DNA of 64,000 nt from Cerasicoccus sp. TK19100 (lineage in GTDB: Bacteria > Verrucomicrobiota > Verrucomicrobiia > Opitutales > Cerasicoccaceae): contig NZ_JAPWDU010000005.1 of the NCBI RefSeq assembly GCF_027257155.1, forward strand, positions 496,001 to 560,000, given 5' to 3'. A program made the translations under genes and the position numbers. Numbering within the stretch: position 1 is the first letter of the stretch; the number at the start of each line of letters is the position of its first letter. Positions 1 to 10,100 of this stretch are shown piece by piece. The notes beneath the pieces are model-generated. The model searched no databases. It had not been told where the DNA came from and saw only the letters and a list, made by a program, of their open reading frames with translations.

Positions 1-498
1 ACCTTCGCCCAGCCATTGCTCGGCCGATGTCACTTCATAATCTCCGGGCGGATAATCTGTTCCGCTAAAGGAGCTGATGAATTGCGGGTGATACCAGGAG
101 GGTGGTTCAAAGTCCCATTGTAATTTGATTGCGCCGCCAAGCATGCCGATCTGCTTGCGTGTGTCCGATTCGAAATGCTGCCTCACGCTGGGCAGCCAGC
201 TGGGATCAACGAGGCAGTCGTCATCGAGGTAAATCAGCACATCGCCCTTGGCGCACTCGATAGCCTTATTGCGGGCATGGGATACACCGGCCCGATCTTC
301 AAACACATGCTCGATAGCGTGGGCAAATGCATGCTCTTCAGCGAGGCGGCGCGTGGCCTCATCCATGCCGTTGTTGATAATGATAAACTGAACCGACTCC
401 TTCGGATACACGTCAAACCAGTGGTCCAGCACACGCTTAAGAATCTCAGCGCGACGATAGGTGCAGATAGCGACTGTGTAATTCAACGGCACGCTCAA
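1..498 (-). CDS. Family 2 glycosyltransferase, C-terminus cut by window edge
   Basis: The minus-strand frame is open from 498 to the first base and reads as a GT-A fold (family 2) glycosyltransferase. Near the N-terminus is the typical VAICTYRRAEIL opening, followed by FIIINNGMDEAT, then DRAGVSHARNKAI and the metal-binding DXD-type segment LIYLDDDCLVDPSWL. The start is either TTG at 498, which overlaps the stop of the upstream glycosyltransferase gene, or GTG at 492; no ATG is available. It is the most distal visible member of the polysaccharide operon running from 6902 down to 1. Its probable role is transfer of a sugar to a growing surface glycan on the cytoplasmic face of the inner membrane. 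Donor and acceptor cannot be told from sequence. Confidence 0.85.
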   Translation of the reverse strand, partial: MSVPLNYTVAICTYRRAEILKRVLDHWFDVYPKESVQFIIINNGMDEATRRLAEEHAFAHAIEHVFEDRAGVSHARNKAIECAKGDVLIYLDDDCLVDPSWLPSVRQHFESDTRKQIGMLGGAIKLQWDFEPPSWYHPQFISSFSGTDYPPGDYEVTSAEQWLGEG

Positions 499-1469
499 TC
501 GGACGCAGTGGCATTCACCGCGATTTGCTTTACTCTCCTGAGTGTGTTGAGATCGAAAGGCTCTTGGCGAAGGAGCTGTAGCTGCGTTTTCCAGTCGTCA
601 GAGCGGATCATCCAAGAGCAGGCAGCGCGGAAAAATTTGTTCTCAAAAACATCCTTCTCCTGGCATTTGCTTTGGCCCGCAATCGTCTTGGCAATTTCTT
701 TTAACAGAGGATAGGCATACGGAATTTTCTTTGTCCTTAGGCCGGTCATCGCCTCCGCCGAGATGCCATACGCAGTGGGCGCATTTTGGGAAAGCGCGTT
801 GATGGCAAAATCCATATTGCCAGGGTCCACGCCATAACCCGCGCTGGTGCTATTGTGGTGAACGCGGTATTCCAAGAGAGTGTCTTCCATGTTGGCAGAC
901 TCATATTTCGCCGCAATGCGAAGCTGGATTTCGTAGTCTTCGCATTTCAAGTTGCGAAAATTGCCCACAGCTTGGCAGGCCGCTTTTGATAGCATCATCG
1001 TGCTCTGGCGAAAGGCATTTGCCCGAAGTTGATGGCAACGAATATCCAACGCGGAGAGCGGTAGTTCGCTTGCTTGGTTGATCTGATTGCCATCAGCATC
1101 GATGCATTGGATATGGGTGCCAAACATGGCGAGTTCTGGCCGCTTATCCCAAAACTGTAGTTGCGCTTCAAAGCGATTGGGGTAGCAGCGGTCATCGGCA
1201 TCCAGCAGCGCGCAGCATTCGGTTGGGCTGGCATTGATCAAAGCCGCGCGGCAATCGCCCAGGGGCAACGGCTGATCGAAAAACAATTTACCGGGCAGGC
1301 GTTTGGGCACCCAGGCTTCCAGGCATTCGCGCGTTCCATCCGTCGAGCCGTTATCCCACACATACACGCTGAAATCCTTTCTGGTCTGCTGCTCCAGGCT
1401 AAGCAGGCACTCCTCGATATACGGCATGCCGTTGAGGACTGGAATCAACACGGTGAATGATGCGCTCAT
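495..1469 (-). CDS. Family 2 glycosyltransferase
   Basis: This 324-residue protein begins with FTVLIPVLNGMPYIEECL and continues with VYVWDNGSTDGT, the hallmark nucleotide-sugar binding start of GT2 enzymes. The DXD-type metal site is CALLDADDRCYPNRF at about residue 88-100, and KCEDYEIQLR near residue 180 fits the acceptor/catalytic segment. The C-terminal third has no clear motif. The gene lies 19 bases downstream of the Wzt-like ATPase gene and overlaps the next glycosyltransferase by four bases, so it is probably co-translated with it. It most likely adds one sugar of the repeat unit exported by the Wzm/Wzt pair; substrate is unknown. Confidence 0.88.
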   Translation of the reverse strand: MSASFTVLIPVLNGMPYIEECLLSLEQQTRKDFSVYVWDNGSTDGTRECLEAWVPKRLPGKLFFDQPLPLGDCRAALINASPTECCALLDADDRCYPNRFEAQLQFWDKRPELAMFGTHIQCIDADGNQINQASELPLSALDIRCHQLRANAFRQSTMMLSKAACQAVGNFRNLKCEDYEIQLRIAAKYESANMEDTLLEYRVHHNSTSAGYGVDPGNMDFAINALSQNAPTAYGISAEAMTGLRTKKIPYAYPLLKEIAKTIAGQSKCQEKDVFENKFFRAACSWMIRSDDWKTQLQLLRQEPFDLNTLRRVKQIAVNATASD

Positions 1470-1488
1470 TGGCGAGAGGTGGGATCGC

Positions 1489-2700
1489 TTACTCGTCTAT
1501 TTGCTTAAAATTGAACGGTGTGCAGAGCACCGCTTTATACGAGTCGTTTCGGGTTTCCGAGTAGGCACCTTCGGCGCTCACGGTAAAGGCCGCGATATCG
1601 GTAAAGTGCAGTAGCACGCCCTTGGCCGGATTGTAGGCATAGAGGTTTACCTTGTAATCACCCGGCGCGAGGACGGAGCAGAGTATCTCGTAGCGAGCCT
1701 TTATCGGGCCGCCATTGCGCTTATGCAGGACGTAATCACGGGGAAGGGTGACGAGCTGCAAGATTCGGGTTCCCGCGTTTGTGTCCAGCTCCAGGTCCAT
1801 GTAAAAATCTTCCGGGCAGTCGATGTCGCTCAACTCGACATCACACGTAATGCGGCATTGTTCTGGACTCAGGAATTCATACTGCGCGGAAAACGATGTA
1901 AGGTTCAGGCTGCCACTGTTGGCGAGGATGCGCCCCTCTACGTTGAAGGTGTCACTCTGGAGATATTCGCGCATGACTTCATGCGGTTCCCCATCCTTGA
2001 TGATTTTGCCTGCTTTGAGCAGGATTGTCCGTGTGCACAGGCTTTCGATTGCGAGGCTGTTGTGGCTGACAAAGAGAATCGTGCGGCCGCGTCTTTGTAT
2101 GTCACGAATCATGTTCAGGCACTTGTGCTGGAAACGGGCATCGCCCACGGCCAGGACTTCGTCGACGATCATGATATCCGAGTCCAGATGCGCCGCCACG
2201 GCAAAGCCAAGGCGCACCGTCATACCAGATGAATAGCGCTTAATGGGCGTATCGATGAATTTCTCCAGTTCGGAGAAGGCGACGATCTGATCGAACTTCG
2301 AGGCAATTTCCGCTTTGGACATTCCGAGGACTGCGCCGGAGAGGTAGATGTTATCCCGTCCGCTTAGCTCCGGATGGAAACCGGTGCCGACTTCCAGTAG
2401 CGAGCTAACGCGCCCATGAATAACGGCCTCGCCGGAGGTTGGCTCGGTGATTCGTGAAAGTATCTTTAGCAGGGTTGATTTGCCGGCACCATTGTGGCCG
2501 ATTATGCCAAGGATTTCGCCTGGCTGCACTTCGAAGCTGATGTCGTCCAGCGCAGTAAAGGTATTGGCGGAAGTGGCTGAACGGCGTTGGCTGATCTTGT
2601 TCCAAAAGTTTACGAGATCATCGCGTAAACTGCCGGCACCAATACCGCCGAGTTTATAGCGCTTGGTAATGTTGGAAACTTGAATTGCGGGCTTGGACAT
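1489..2700 (-). CDS. wzt: Polysaccharide ABC exporter ATPase (Wzt-like) with C-terminal binding domain
   Basis: The 403-residue protein has an ABC ATPase in the first 240 residues: Walker A GHNGAGKST at 68-76, a signature written YSSGMTVRLGFA at about 156-167, and Walker B DIMIVDEVLAVGD starting near 174. Residues about 245-403 form a separate beta-rich region of the kind that recognises the glycan end in Wzt exporters (E. coli O9a/O8 type). The preceding permease gene ends 17 bases upstream. Together they would export undecaprenyl-linked glycan across the inner membrane. The assignment to polysaccharide rather than teichoic acid export rests on the C-terminal domain and the surrounding glycosyltransferases. 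Symbol by family analogy. Confidence 0.9.
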   Translation of the reverse strand: MSKPAIQVSNITKRYKLGGIGAGSLRDDLVNFWNKISQRRSATSANTFTALDDISFEVQPGEILGIIGHNGAGKSTLLKILSRITEPTSGEAVIHGRVSSLLEVGTGFHPELSGRDNIYLSGAVLGMSKAEIASKFDQIVAFSELEKFIDTPIKRYSSGMTVRLGFAVAAHLDSDIMIVDEVLAVGDARFQHKCLNMIRDIQRRGRTILFVSHNSLAIESLCTRTILLKAGKIIKDGEPHEVMREYLQSDTFNVEGRILANSGSLNLTSFSAQYEFLSPEQCRITCDVELSDIDCPEDFYMDLELDTNAGTRILQLVTLPRDYVLHKRNGGPIKARYEILCSVLAPGDYKVNLYAYNPAKGVLLHFTDIAAFTVSAEGAYSETRNDSYKAVLCTPFNFKQIDE

Positions 2701-2717
2701 TAGCTGAAAAGGGCTCC

Positions 2718-3563
2718 CTACACGGTGTCAATGAATGTGCGTTGCACGCGTTGAAAGAAGACCACTGCGATTAGAAAGATGAGCAGGGTGAAGACGGCCG
2801 ATAAAACCAAAGGCCACCCAGGGGGCGCGCCTGCATCCAGAAAAATCCATTTGGTGCAGCTAATGGGGGCGGCCAGTGGATTAGCCCATACCAGCCATCG
2901 CCATTCAGCGTTGATGGACGATACCGGATAAATAACCGGGGTGGCATAGAGCCCCAATTGAACAATGAACCCGAGGGCGTGCTGGAGGTCGCGGTATTTG
3001 GCTGTCAGTGCGGAGTAGAGCAAACTGATGCTAAGCGACGTCAGCATCACCAGGATTATAAGAAAGGGCAGCCAAAGTAAGCGCAGCCAGTGGACGGTGG
3101 CGGCATCGCTGCTGAGTTGATACCAAGTGTAAAATACACCGAAGATGATGAACTGGATCGTAAACGGTATCAGTTGAGTTATCTGGGTGGCCAGAGAGGG
3201 GATGATGCGCGGGAAGTAAACCTTGCTGAATAAACTGGCGTTGGCCTGCAGCGAGTTGCCACCGGCCAGGATTGATGTCGAAAACATCTGCCAGAAAAGC
3301 ATGCCCGTCAGGTAGAATAGAAAGGGCGGTGCGCCATCGGTGGAAATCTTTGCGACTTTGCCAAAGATCACCGTAAAGACCAGAGCCGTCATGACTGGCT
3401 GAATAATCGCCCAGGCCGGCCCTAGAATGGTCTGCTTGTAGCGCGAGACGAAATCGCGACGGATCATTAGGAAGAGCAGATCTCGGTAGTCGATGATCTC
3501 TTTCCAATTAAAGTAGGAAGCCCGTCCGGAGGGTTTAATGATGATTTCCGTTTGGGTGCTCAT
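2718..3563 (-). CDS. wzm: Polysaccharide ABC exporter permease (Wzm-like)
   Basis: This is a 281-residue ABC-2 type permease with about six hydrophobic segments. The N-terminal amphipathic stretch DYRDLLFLMIRRDFVSRYKQ, followed by LGPAWAIIQPVMTALVF, is characteristic of Wzm/TagG permeases. Later segments include the NPLAAPISCTKWIFLD loop typical of the family. The start codon ATG overlaps the stop of the upstream polytopic protein gene (ATGA at 3560-3563), implying translational coupling. Its ATPase partner follows directly at 1489-2700. Role: inner-membrane channel for lipid-linked glycan. Confidence 0.9.
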   Translation of the reverse strand: MSTQTEIIIKPSGRASYFNWKEIIDYRDLLFLMIRRDFVSRYKQTILGPAWAIIQPVMTALVFTVIFGKVAKISTDGAPPFLFYLTGMLFWQMFSTSILAGGNSLQANASLFSKVYFPRIIPSLATQITQLIPFTIQFIIFGVFYTWYQLSSDAATVHWLRLLWLPFLIILVMLTSLSISLLYSALTAKYRDLQHALGFIVQLGLYATPVIYPVSSINAEWRWLVWANPLAAPISCTKWIFLDAGAPPGWPLVLSAVFTLLIFLIAVVFFQRVQRTFIDTV

Positions 3564-4957
3564 TTTGCGGTGGTGCGGGTATTCATTTCATCACGTTTTA
3601 CCTGTCCTGCCGAGAGGACCAAACCGGCTGATAAAATGGCGAAGCCGAGTGTGGTCTGCTGCCCCCATTGCCCATTTAAGACGAGGAATATGCAGGATGA
3701 AAAGATCAGCCAGGGTAACAGATTGCCTGATCGCAGTAGCCAGAAGGAGCGTACCGCCAGCATACCGGTTATCGAAATGCGTAGGATAATATAGGTGATG
3801 CCTAGTATGGGCCCCATCTCGATAAGCAGGCGTTCCCACTCGCTCTCACCGGCCAGGAATGCGCGTGTGCCGGTGGAAAGTTTAGCGCCGACATTAGTGC
3901 CCAGGCCGATGCCTTCGCCGACAAGGTTGTCGTAGTCATACGTTAAAAACGGGCTGATCATGTTCCCCAGTGTTCTGCCAAACACTGCTTCCTTTGCGGA
4001 GCCTTCTTCGCCGCCTTTAGCCTGCTCCCAGCGGACCATAAACGTTTCTACCCCGTCCGAAAAATAAGTGAACTGCGAGGCTATGACGAAGAATACCAGT
4101 GTCGATAAAATGATTTTAAACGTATTGTGCAGCTTTTGCCCGTTGATGACGAGGCCCGCTACAGCAAAGACAAATACCATAACAACCGAGAGTGCCAACA
4201 GACGGCTGATCGAGCCGTAGATGGCCATCAGGAATGCCGCGCCGGTGGGCACCAGCAGCCATAGTGGCAAGGTGCGGCGGTTAATGAACTCCGCCATAAA
4301 AAAGGCAAAAGCCAAAGTATAGAACTGTGCCACTCCGGAGATAAAGCTGAAGGTGCCCGGGGGACGATAGCGCCCGAGCGCACCGGTAAAGCCAACACCC
4401 TCCAAGCCGCCAACCGTTCGGTTAACCCACGCGCTTTGCGGCGCGTAAAACTGCATGCCGATCAACACTGTCATTGGGATGACGAGGATGAGCAAAAACT
4501 GGCCGATGCGCACCGTGTCATCGTAATCCAACACCTTGGGGATGACGAAGATCAGCGGGATGGCGAAAAAGTTGACCAGCACACCATAGACGGCGACGGG
4601 GATATTGCCATGCGTCACAAGAGCCAGCGGCAGGCTGACAATCGTTAAGATTCCTGCCACCGCCACGTAACCATTGATCGTATAGGCACGGGCAGGGATG
4701 GATAGCATGTAGATGAGCCCAATGACGGGAACGCGGGAAACCAGCAGTAAGTCCGAGAGCCCGGGAAGAAACCACTTGCGCAAGGCACCGTCAAAGACGA
4801 GCAGCAGCACATAAATCCAAACCAGGTACTTGATTTGTTTGCGAAGGCCGGACGCCTTGGCCTTCTTCACCGCCTTCCTTGCCGTGGGCTTGGTTTCCTC
4901 GGCTTCGGCTGTGGCGGAGTCCGCGCGGAGGCGCTGCTTGTTCTTAATGAGTGACAT
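3560..4957 (-). CDS. Polytopic O-antigen polymerase/ligase-like membrane protein
   Basis: The 465-residue protein has a basic, alanine-rich cytoplasmic N-terminus (about 40 residues) and then roughly ten to twelve hydrophobic segments. A long soluble loop lies around residues 300-380 (from YFSDGVETFMVRWEQAKGG to LAGESEWERLLIEMG). This architecture, with a large periplasmic loop late in the protein, fits the Wzy polymerase/WaaL ligase superfamily. Sequence signatures in this superfamily are weak, so polymerase versus ligase cannot be decided. The gene sits three bases from the WecG-like gene and overlaps the Wzm gene. Finding it beside an ABC exporter is noteworthy because classical ABC-dependent O-antigen pathways do not need Wzy. 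Confidence 0.7.
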   Translation of the reverse strand: MSLIKNKQRLRADSATAEAEETKPTARKAVKKAKASGLRKQIKYLVWIYVLLLVFDGALRKWFLPGLSDLLLVSRVPVIGLIYMLSIPARAYTINGYVAVAGILTIVSLPLALVTHGNIPVAVYGVLVNFFAIPLIFVIPKVLDYDDTVRIGQFLLILVIPMTVLIGMQFYAPQSAWVNRTVGGLEGVGFTGALGRYRPPGTFSFISGVAQFYTLAFAFFMAEFINRRTLPLWLLVPTGAAFLMAIYGSISRLLALSVVMVFVFAVAGLVINGQKLHNTFKIILSTLVFFVIASQFTYFSDGVETFMVRWEQAKGGEEGSAKEAVFGRTLGNMISPFLTYDYDNLVGEGIGLGTNVGAKLSTGTRAFLAGESEWERLLIEMGPILGITYIILRISITGMLAVRSFWLLRSGNLLPWLIFSSCIFLVLNGQWGQQTTLGFAILSAGLVLSAGQVKRDEMNTRTTAK

Positions 4958-4959
4958 CG

Positions 4960-5730
4960 CTATGCGTTTTCCGGAGGGGGTTCAGCACCGTATCGCTTGA
5001 TCAGTTTCCATAAACGCCGCGCGCGCCAGTAGCGCCCGAGGTAGCGACTTGGGTCGCTAATAATTCGCAAGAGCCAACCCAGAAACAGACGATCGCCCCA
5101 CTTGGGAATGTTGGCCTGCTCACCGGTTTTAAAGGCAATGGCGGCACCGGTGCAGATGACCGCAGGGCGGTAATTGAGCTGCTGGAGAAGCCAATGCCCC
5201 AGCACTTCTTGTTTGCCGCCGGCCACATTGACCATGATCAAGTCCGGCCGCTGTGCTTCAACTTTGCGTTGCAAAGCTTCGTCACTTACCGCCCCTTCGG
5301 CGTAGTGTGGTGCCACGTAGAATTGCTCGTCGCTCACCTCGAGCCCGAGCCGGGCCAGATAGTCTTTGGTGCGTTGCAGAGACTCTTCGGTGGGCATGAC
5401 CCATAGCTGGCTCATTCGCTTTAACTGCGTGACATTGGCCAGCATGGTTTCGAGTAACAGCAGGCCGGAGAGGCGTGAGAGTTGTTCGCCGTGCAGCGTC
5501 TTCCAGCACAGGACGAGAAACCCGCTATCGAGGACAGCGGTATCAGCCGACAGCACTGCTTGGCGGTATGCTGGCATGCGGTCCATATCAGCCAGATTGG
5601 GGCCCGAGGGGGCCACGGTCAGTCCGCCTTGCAGCACTTGCTCAACCGCTTCTTCGGGCGTGCCCTGGAAGAAGTTGATCCCGAGCACGCGTGCGGTGTG
5701 TTGTGTGGATATGTCTGCCGTTTTGGCCAT
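4960..5730 (-). CDS. WecG/TagA/CpsF-family glycosyltransferase
   Basis: The start ATG at 5730 is preferred over the upstream GTG at 5751; it gives 256 residues, close to the family size. The opening VLGINFFQGTPEEAVEQVL, then APSGPNLADMDR, the VLDSGFLVLCWK segment, DLIMVNVAGGKQEVLGHWL and the C-terminal WGDRLFLGWLLRIISDP follow the order of conserved blocks in WecG/TagA enzymes. Several positions are divergent: the usual ADG motif reads DSG, and the GVG before the FDFLAG-type block reads CTGAAIAFKTG. Family members transfer N-acetylmannosaminuronate or ManNAc to the undecaprenyl-linked first sugar. Here a role in early repeat-unit assembly is likely but the sugar is unknown. Confidence 0.72.
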   Translation of the reverse strand: MAKTADISTQHTARVLGINFFQGTPEEAVEQVLQGGLTVAPSGPNLADMDRMPAYRQAVLSADTAVLDSGFLVLCWKTLHGEQLSRLSGLLLLETMLANVTQLKRMSQLWVMPTEESLQRTKDYLARLGLEVSDEQFYVAPHYAEGAVSDEALQRKVEAQRPDLIMVNVAGGKQEVLGHWLLQQLNYRPAVICTGAAIAFKTGEQANIPKWGDRLFLGWLLRIISDPSRYLGRYWRARRLWKLIKRYGAEPPPENA

Positions 5731-5858
5731 GTTAGCGTGGGGCGCGGGCACGCTGCCGCCCTTGGCCGGATGCGCTGTGGCGCAAAGCCAATCGCTGCGA
5801 TGCTGGGTTGTGGGTTTCGCCCATTGGGCGGGTGGGGCGCTAATGCTGCGCCATTCAG

Positions 5859-6404
5859 TTAATCGGAAAACGGGTTCTCAAACATGCGCTCGATTTCTTC
5901 CAGGGGGAGGGTGATCTCCTGTTCGCGGCCAAGGATTTCGAGCAGCACTTTCACGCGCTCGGCGGACGGGGCCAGCCCGACGACTTCTGCCTCGCTGCCC
6001 GAGAAAATGCCTTGGATCAGCCGCACGCGTTCACCGGGCATCAGGGGCTTGGGCTCCAGCTCAAGCACACCTTCGGGCGCGAGTTCGCGAATCTCTTCGA
6101 TCAGTTCATCGCGCAGTGAGACGAGCTTGTCGCCGCGCTTGATGATGTAGGCCACGCCTTGCGAATATTGCACGGCGCGGCTGGAGTTGACCGGCGAGAA
6201 ACGGCAAAACAGATAGCCGGGAAAAATCGCTTCACTGGTCATCCGCTTGCCCTTGCTGTTTTGCTTCGGGTAGCGCGCCATAGGGAGGATGGCTTCGACT
6301 TCGGGAAGCGTCAGCAGGGTTTTGTAGGCGGCCCGTTCGCGCCGTGGTTGCGTCTTCACGCAGAACCAGAAGGGCGTTTCGCAACTGGGTGGAATTAAAG
6401 GCAT
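5859..6404 (-). CDS. NusG/RfaH-like transcription antiterminator
   Basis: The 181-residue protein carries an NGN domain (FWFCVKTQPRRERAAYKTLL, then EAIFPGYLFCRF near residue 62) and a C-terminal KOW motif (PGERVRLIQGIFSGSEAEV at about 122-141). It is a specialised NusG paralogue of the RfaH/UpxY/LoaP kind, sited at the head of a surface polysaccharide operon, the usual place for such factors. The regulator gene ends three bases upstream and the WecG-like gene starts about 128 bases downstream. The likely job is to let RNA polymerase read through the long, GC-rich operon 5730 to beyond 1. The recruitment site would lie in the 5731-5858 leader. Confidence 0.85.
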   Translation of the reverse strand: MPLIPPSCETPFWFCVKTQPRRERAAYKTLLTLPEVEAILPMARYPKQNSKGKRMTSEAIFPGYLFCRFSPVNSSRAVQYSQGVAYIIKRGDKLVSLRDELIEEIRELAPEGVLELEPKPLMPGERVRLIQGIFSGSEAEVVGLAPSAERVKVLLEILGREQEITLPLEEIERMFENPFSD

Positions 6405-6407
6405 GCT

Positions 6408-6902
6408 TTAGAAATTGATAAACTTGGCGATGGCTGGGGTGACGCGCCCGGCGATGTTGTGCAGGCGGCGCAGCTTGTCGATGCGGGTGCGGTAATGCTC
6501 GGCGTGTTCGGCAGGGGCTTTAGAGGATAATTCCTCCATGTGGTCGATCGCTTGCTGGCCGACTTCGATATGCGGGCGCAGTTGGTCGTCGATAAAATTG
6601 GAGATCAGCTTACGAAACTCAGTTTCCGGCAGGTAATGATCCTTACGTTGTCCGGGAATGTAAGCGACGCGAATCGCCTTGAGCGCCCGCAGTTGACGTA
6701 GGCCTTGGCTGGCTGAGCCCAGGCTAATACCCAGGCGCGAGGTAATGTCGTCCATCGAAACCGGCTCCGGCGAGATGTAAACCAGCCCGTAAATCTGGCC
6801 AATCGATTTGGGCAAACCCAGCACTTGCACGAGCCGAACGAACATTGCGACGGTTTCCGCCTCCAGTTCGGTAAGCTCCTTAACTGCCGCATGGTCATCC
6901 AT
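6408..6902 (-). CDS. GbsR/MarR-family transcriptional regulator
   Basis: The 164-residue protein has a winged helix-turn-helix at about residues 35-90: GQIYGLVYISPEPVSMDDI, then SRLGISLGSASQGLRQL and a wing ending YIPGQRKDHYLPE. This order and the GQRKDHY wing are typical of GbsR-like regulators. The C-terminal 70 residues look helical and could serve in dimerisation. It is the first gene of the polysaccharide operon, three bases ahead of the antiterminator gene, so it probably controls the operon and itself. The upstream 218 bases (6903-7120) are shared with the divergent GH16 gene. The ligand is unknown. Confidence 0.82.
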   Translation of the reverse strand: MDDHAAVKELTELEAETVAMFVRLVQVLGLPKSIGQIYGLVYISPEPVSMDDITSRLGISLGSASQGLRQLRALKAIRVAYIPGQRKDHYLPETEFRKLISNFIDDQLRPHIEVGQQAIDHMEELSSKAPAEHAEHYRTRIDKLRRLHNIAGRVTPAIAKFINF

Positions 6903-7120
6903 TTAAGAGACTATCATCGGCAGAACTGCGTTTTCTTCAAGTTTTTTTGAAATAAATGATGGTCGCGTCTTGGCGGTAGAATGGCGGGGGTAATTTAGGA
7001 TATGGTTTCAGCCTGCAGCCATTGATTCGGCTAATCGCGTAAAGTAGGAATCGCAACCAGCAATGCGCAACTCATCACCCCGCGCATTGACGTTCCCGAA
7101 CCCCTAATCCCCTAATCTCT

Positions 7121-10100
7121 ATGCTGAATAAACGCACGCCTGTGGTGCGGCTTTCCTTGGCCGCCGCATTGTTCTCAGGCACGACGATCTCCTCTGCGCA
7201 AACGCAGGATCAACTCACGCCCGAACAGGCGTTCCCGCCCGCGCTCAACTTCTCCGACTTCGAGATGGTCTTCGAAGACGAGTTCGACCTGACCAATAGC
7301 AACGGCGACCCCATACTTGATACCTACTACTGGACGGCCGAGCTGCGCGAACAGACGAGCCCCGCCACCAAGCGTGGCGCCTTCCCGCACCCCGAGGCGG
7401 TGCAGGTGATGCCCGACGGTACGGTCGTGCTCTCGGCTTATCGCGACGAAGATACTTCGAAAGATCCCAATGGCGAACTGCGCAATGGCGTGCTGACCTC
7501 GAAGGAAAAGTTCCACGCGAACTACGGCTACTGGGAGGCGACGATTAAGTGGGAGAACATCGCCAGCGGAACCGCGGCGGCCTTCTGGTGATGCCTGCGT
7601 CGACGCCCAACTCGCCCGAGGCAGGTGTCGAAATCGACGTCATCGAAATCCGTGGTCGCCGCGCTGGCGGCTTTTGGACGGACGATGCAAGCCCCTACGA
7701 TCCGGTCTTACATCCCAATGGCTACATCCACTTCATCAACAGAGCTACCGGCGATATCGTCGACATCGCACCATCGGAGTATAATGCTAAGCTACACGAC
7801 AGAATCTACGATTTATCCGACGACCTGAACTTCGGCGTGCACTGGGATGGCTATTCCTCGAACCAAAATTCCATCTGGGCTACCCTGCAACCCAACGGCG
7901 ATGACAATACTCTGTTCGATGGATTGTTCCACACCTATGGCTTGTTGTGGACGCCGGATGAGTACGTGCTCTATTACGACGGTGTGGAAATTCTCCGCAT
8001 ACCGCGTGCGGATGACACCTCAACGCCGGACTTCGATGAGGGCTGGCTGAGCTCCGAAAAGAATTCCAACGATGCAAAGCTCATTACGTATACCTACCCC
8101 AAAAGTGGACGCCCGAAAAGCAACTACGAAGCTTCCGACGAAAAGGCAATCAGCCAGGCGCTGCAGCATTTGATCCTGTCGGTCGAAGTGCGCGATCCCA
8201 ACTTTGGTCCACAGGACAATTGGGTCGGTCCGCTGTATGAACTCGGCCCGCAGGGTGATCCCGCCAACACCAAGATGGTCGTCGACAGCGTGCGCGTGTA
8301 TGAGATGAAAAGTCTGCAGGCGATCCAGACTCCGGCGCAGCCCAACGTTCTGGGTGCCTCCACGTTTATTAACGCTGAGAATTACGACAATGGCGGGCAG
8401 GGCATCGCCTTTATGGATCGCTACGATTCCGGCCCGGACGCCGTCTTCACGCAAGCTGAGCGCGAGGCGCACACACCGCAAATCGACATCGCGGACTTCG
8501 GTAGCGGTGATTACTACATCCAGGATTTCGAAGCGCGCGAGTGGGTCGAATACACCGTGACTCCCGGGGCACCCGGCTACTACGCGGTCTCCGTCGATGC
8601 GGGTAACCCGGCCATCGATTACCCGACGAGCAAAGAAGACGGAAAAGCGCGTACGAGCTTGCTTTTCTCGGCAGACCACGACGGCCTCGGCTCAATCATC
8701 ATTGATGCCAGCACACAGAGCGGAGCAGGCAAAATTCGTCGCCATGCTTTGCCGGTACCGGTGGGTATTTTCTGTCCTACGATAATGAATATCCAAGCGC
8801 TAACCAACAGCGATGTTTTGGTGGAAGTTGATTCCTCCACTACCACCTACATCGACTTGGAAACCTACGTCGACGGTCTGCAGTTTGACTACCTGGGCAA
8901 CGTCATCGACTCCCGCGAAGCCGAGACGGCAACGCTCACTGGATCGATCTCTAGAGGCGACGGTTACCTGACCAACTTCAACAATGCCGGTGAAGCGCGG
9001 TTCGCGAATCTACCCGGCTGGGATGGCGAGGCAGCCAAGTTGCTCATCCGCTATTCCGTGGTGGATAACGGCAGCAATACGCCGTTCCTCAAGGTGCGCG
9101 TCAATAACGCCTTTGTGCAGGATGGCGGCAGCGATCTGTTGCTCACGCTTCAGCCCGACAACACCCTTTACGAGAAGGGCTACGAGCGCTCTTACTACCG
9201 CTATGTCACGGTCGATATCCCCGCTGGCATGCTTACGGCCAATAGCACGAGCAACACGCTCGACATCGTTTCCGATGGCAGCTCCAACGAGGAAATCCGC
9301 ATCGACTGGATTGCCCTCGCGTCCGAGATCGACTTGCCAGCTCCGGTGTGCAACTGCTGCAGCTCCGGCGGTGAAACCGTTACCCTCGAAGCCGAGGACG
9401 GCACGCTGATCGGCGGCGCATTCCAGGGCAGCGACGCCGGCGCCTCGGGCGGTTATTTCGTCAATGGTCTCTGGAGCATCGACTCGGCCGTAGAGTGGTC
9501 GGTTACTGCAGCCAGCGCAGGCGACGCCACGCTCTCGCTCACCTATGCTTACGATAGCGCGGGCAATACGACGACGCGTTCCTTTATCGTTAATGGAACC
9601 GAGGTTGCCGACCTCACGCTCGATGGCGATAACCCGGGCTTCACCGGTGTGGCCACTGCGACTGTAGCGCTCAATACCGGAGCCAACACGATCTGGATAG
9701 GCCGTTTGGCCAACGATGGCGGCGGTGCCGTGAAGTTTGACGTGCTCGATGTGCAACTACCGGGCAGCGCGCCTGTCGCGTCGCTCAACTTGACCGTTGA
9801 AGCCGAGGCGACCACTGTGTTCGGCAGTGATGCCTACACGACCCTCGTGGGCGACGCCACCATCGGCACGCATGCCAACGCCAATGGCGGCGCGTATGTC
9901 GATGGCTTGAACAAGTCATTCACCGGGGTGGAATTCAACCTCGGCAATAACGTTCCGGCTGGCAACGCTACGCTCACCATCCGCTACGCCAACGGCGGCA
10001 GCGCGACGGTCACCAAAGCGCTCGAAGTGAACACCGTGGCGACCGATGTCGATTTCCCCGTGACGGGTAGCTGGAACACCTTCCAGGAGATCACACTCCC

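Noticed and set aside
7549-7591. Independent start of the second GH16 fragment at 7549
   Set aside because: This stretch is the wrong-frame reading of the first fragment; real homology in this frame begins at about 7591.
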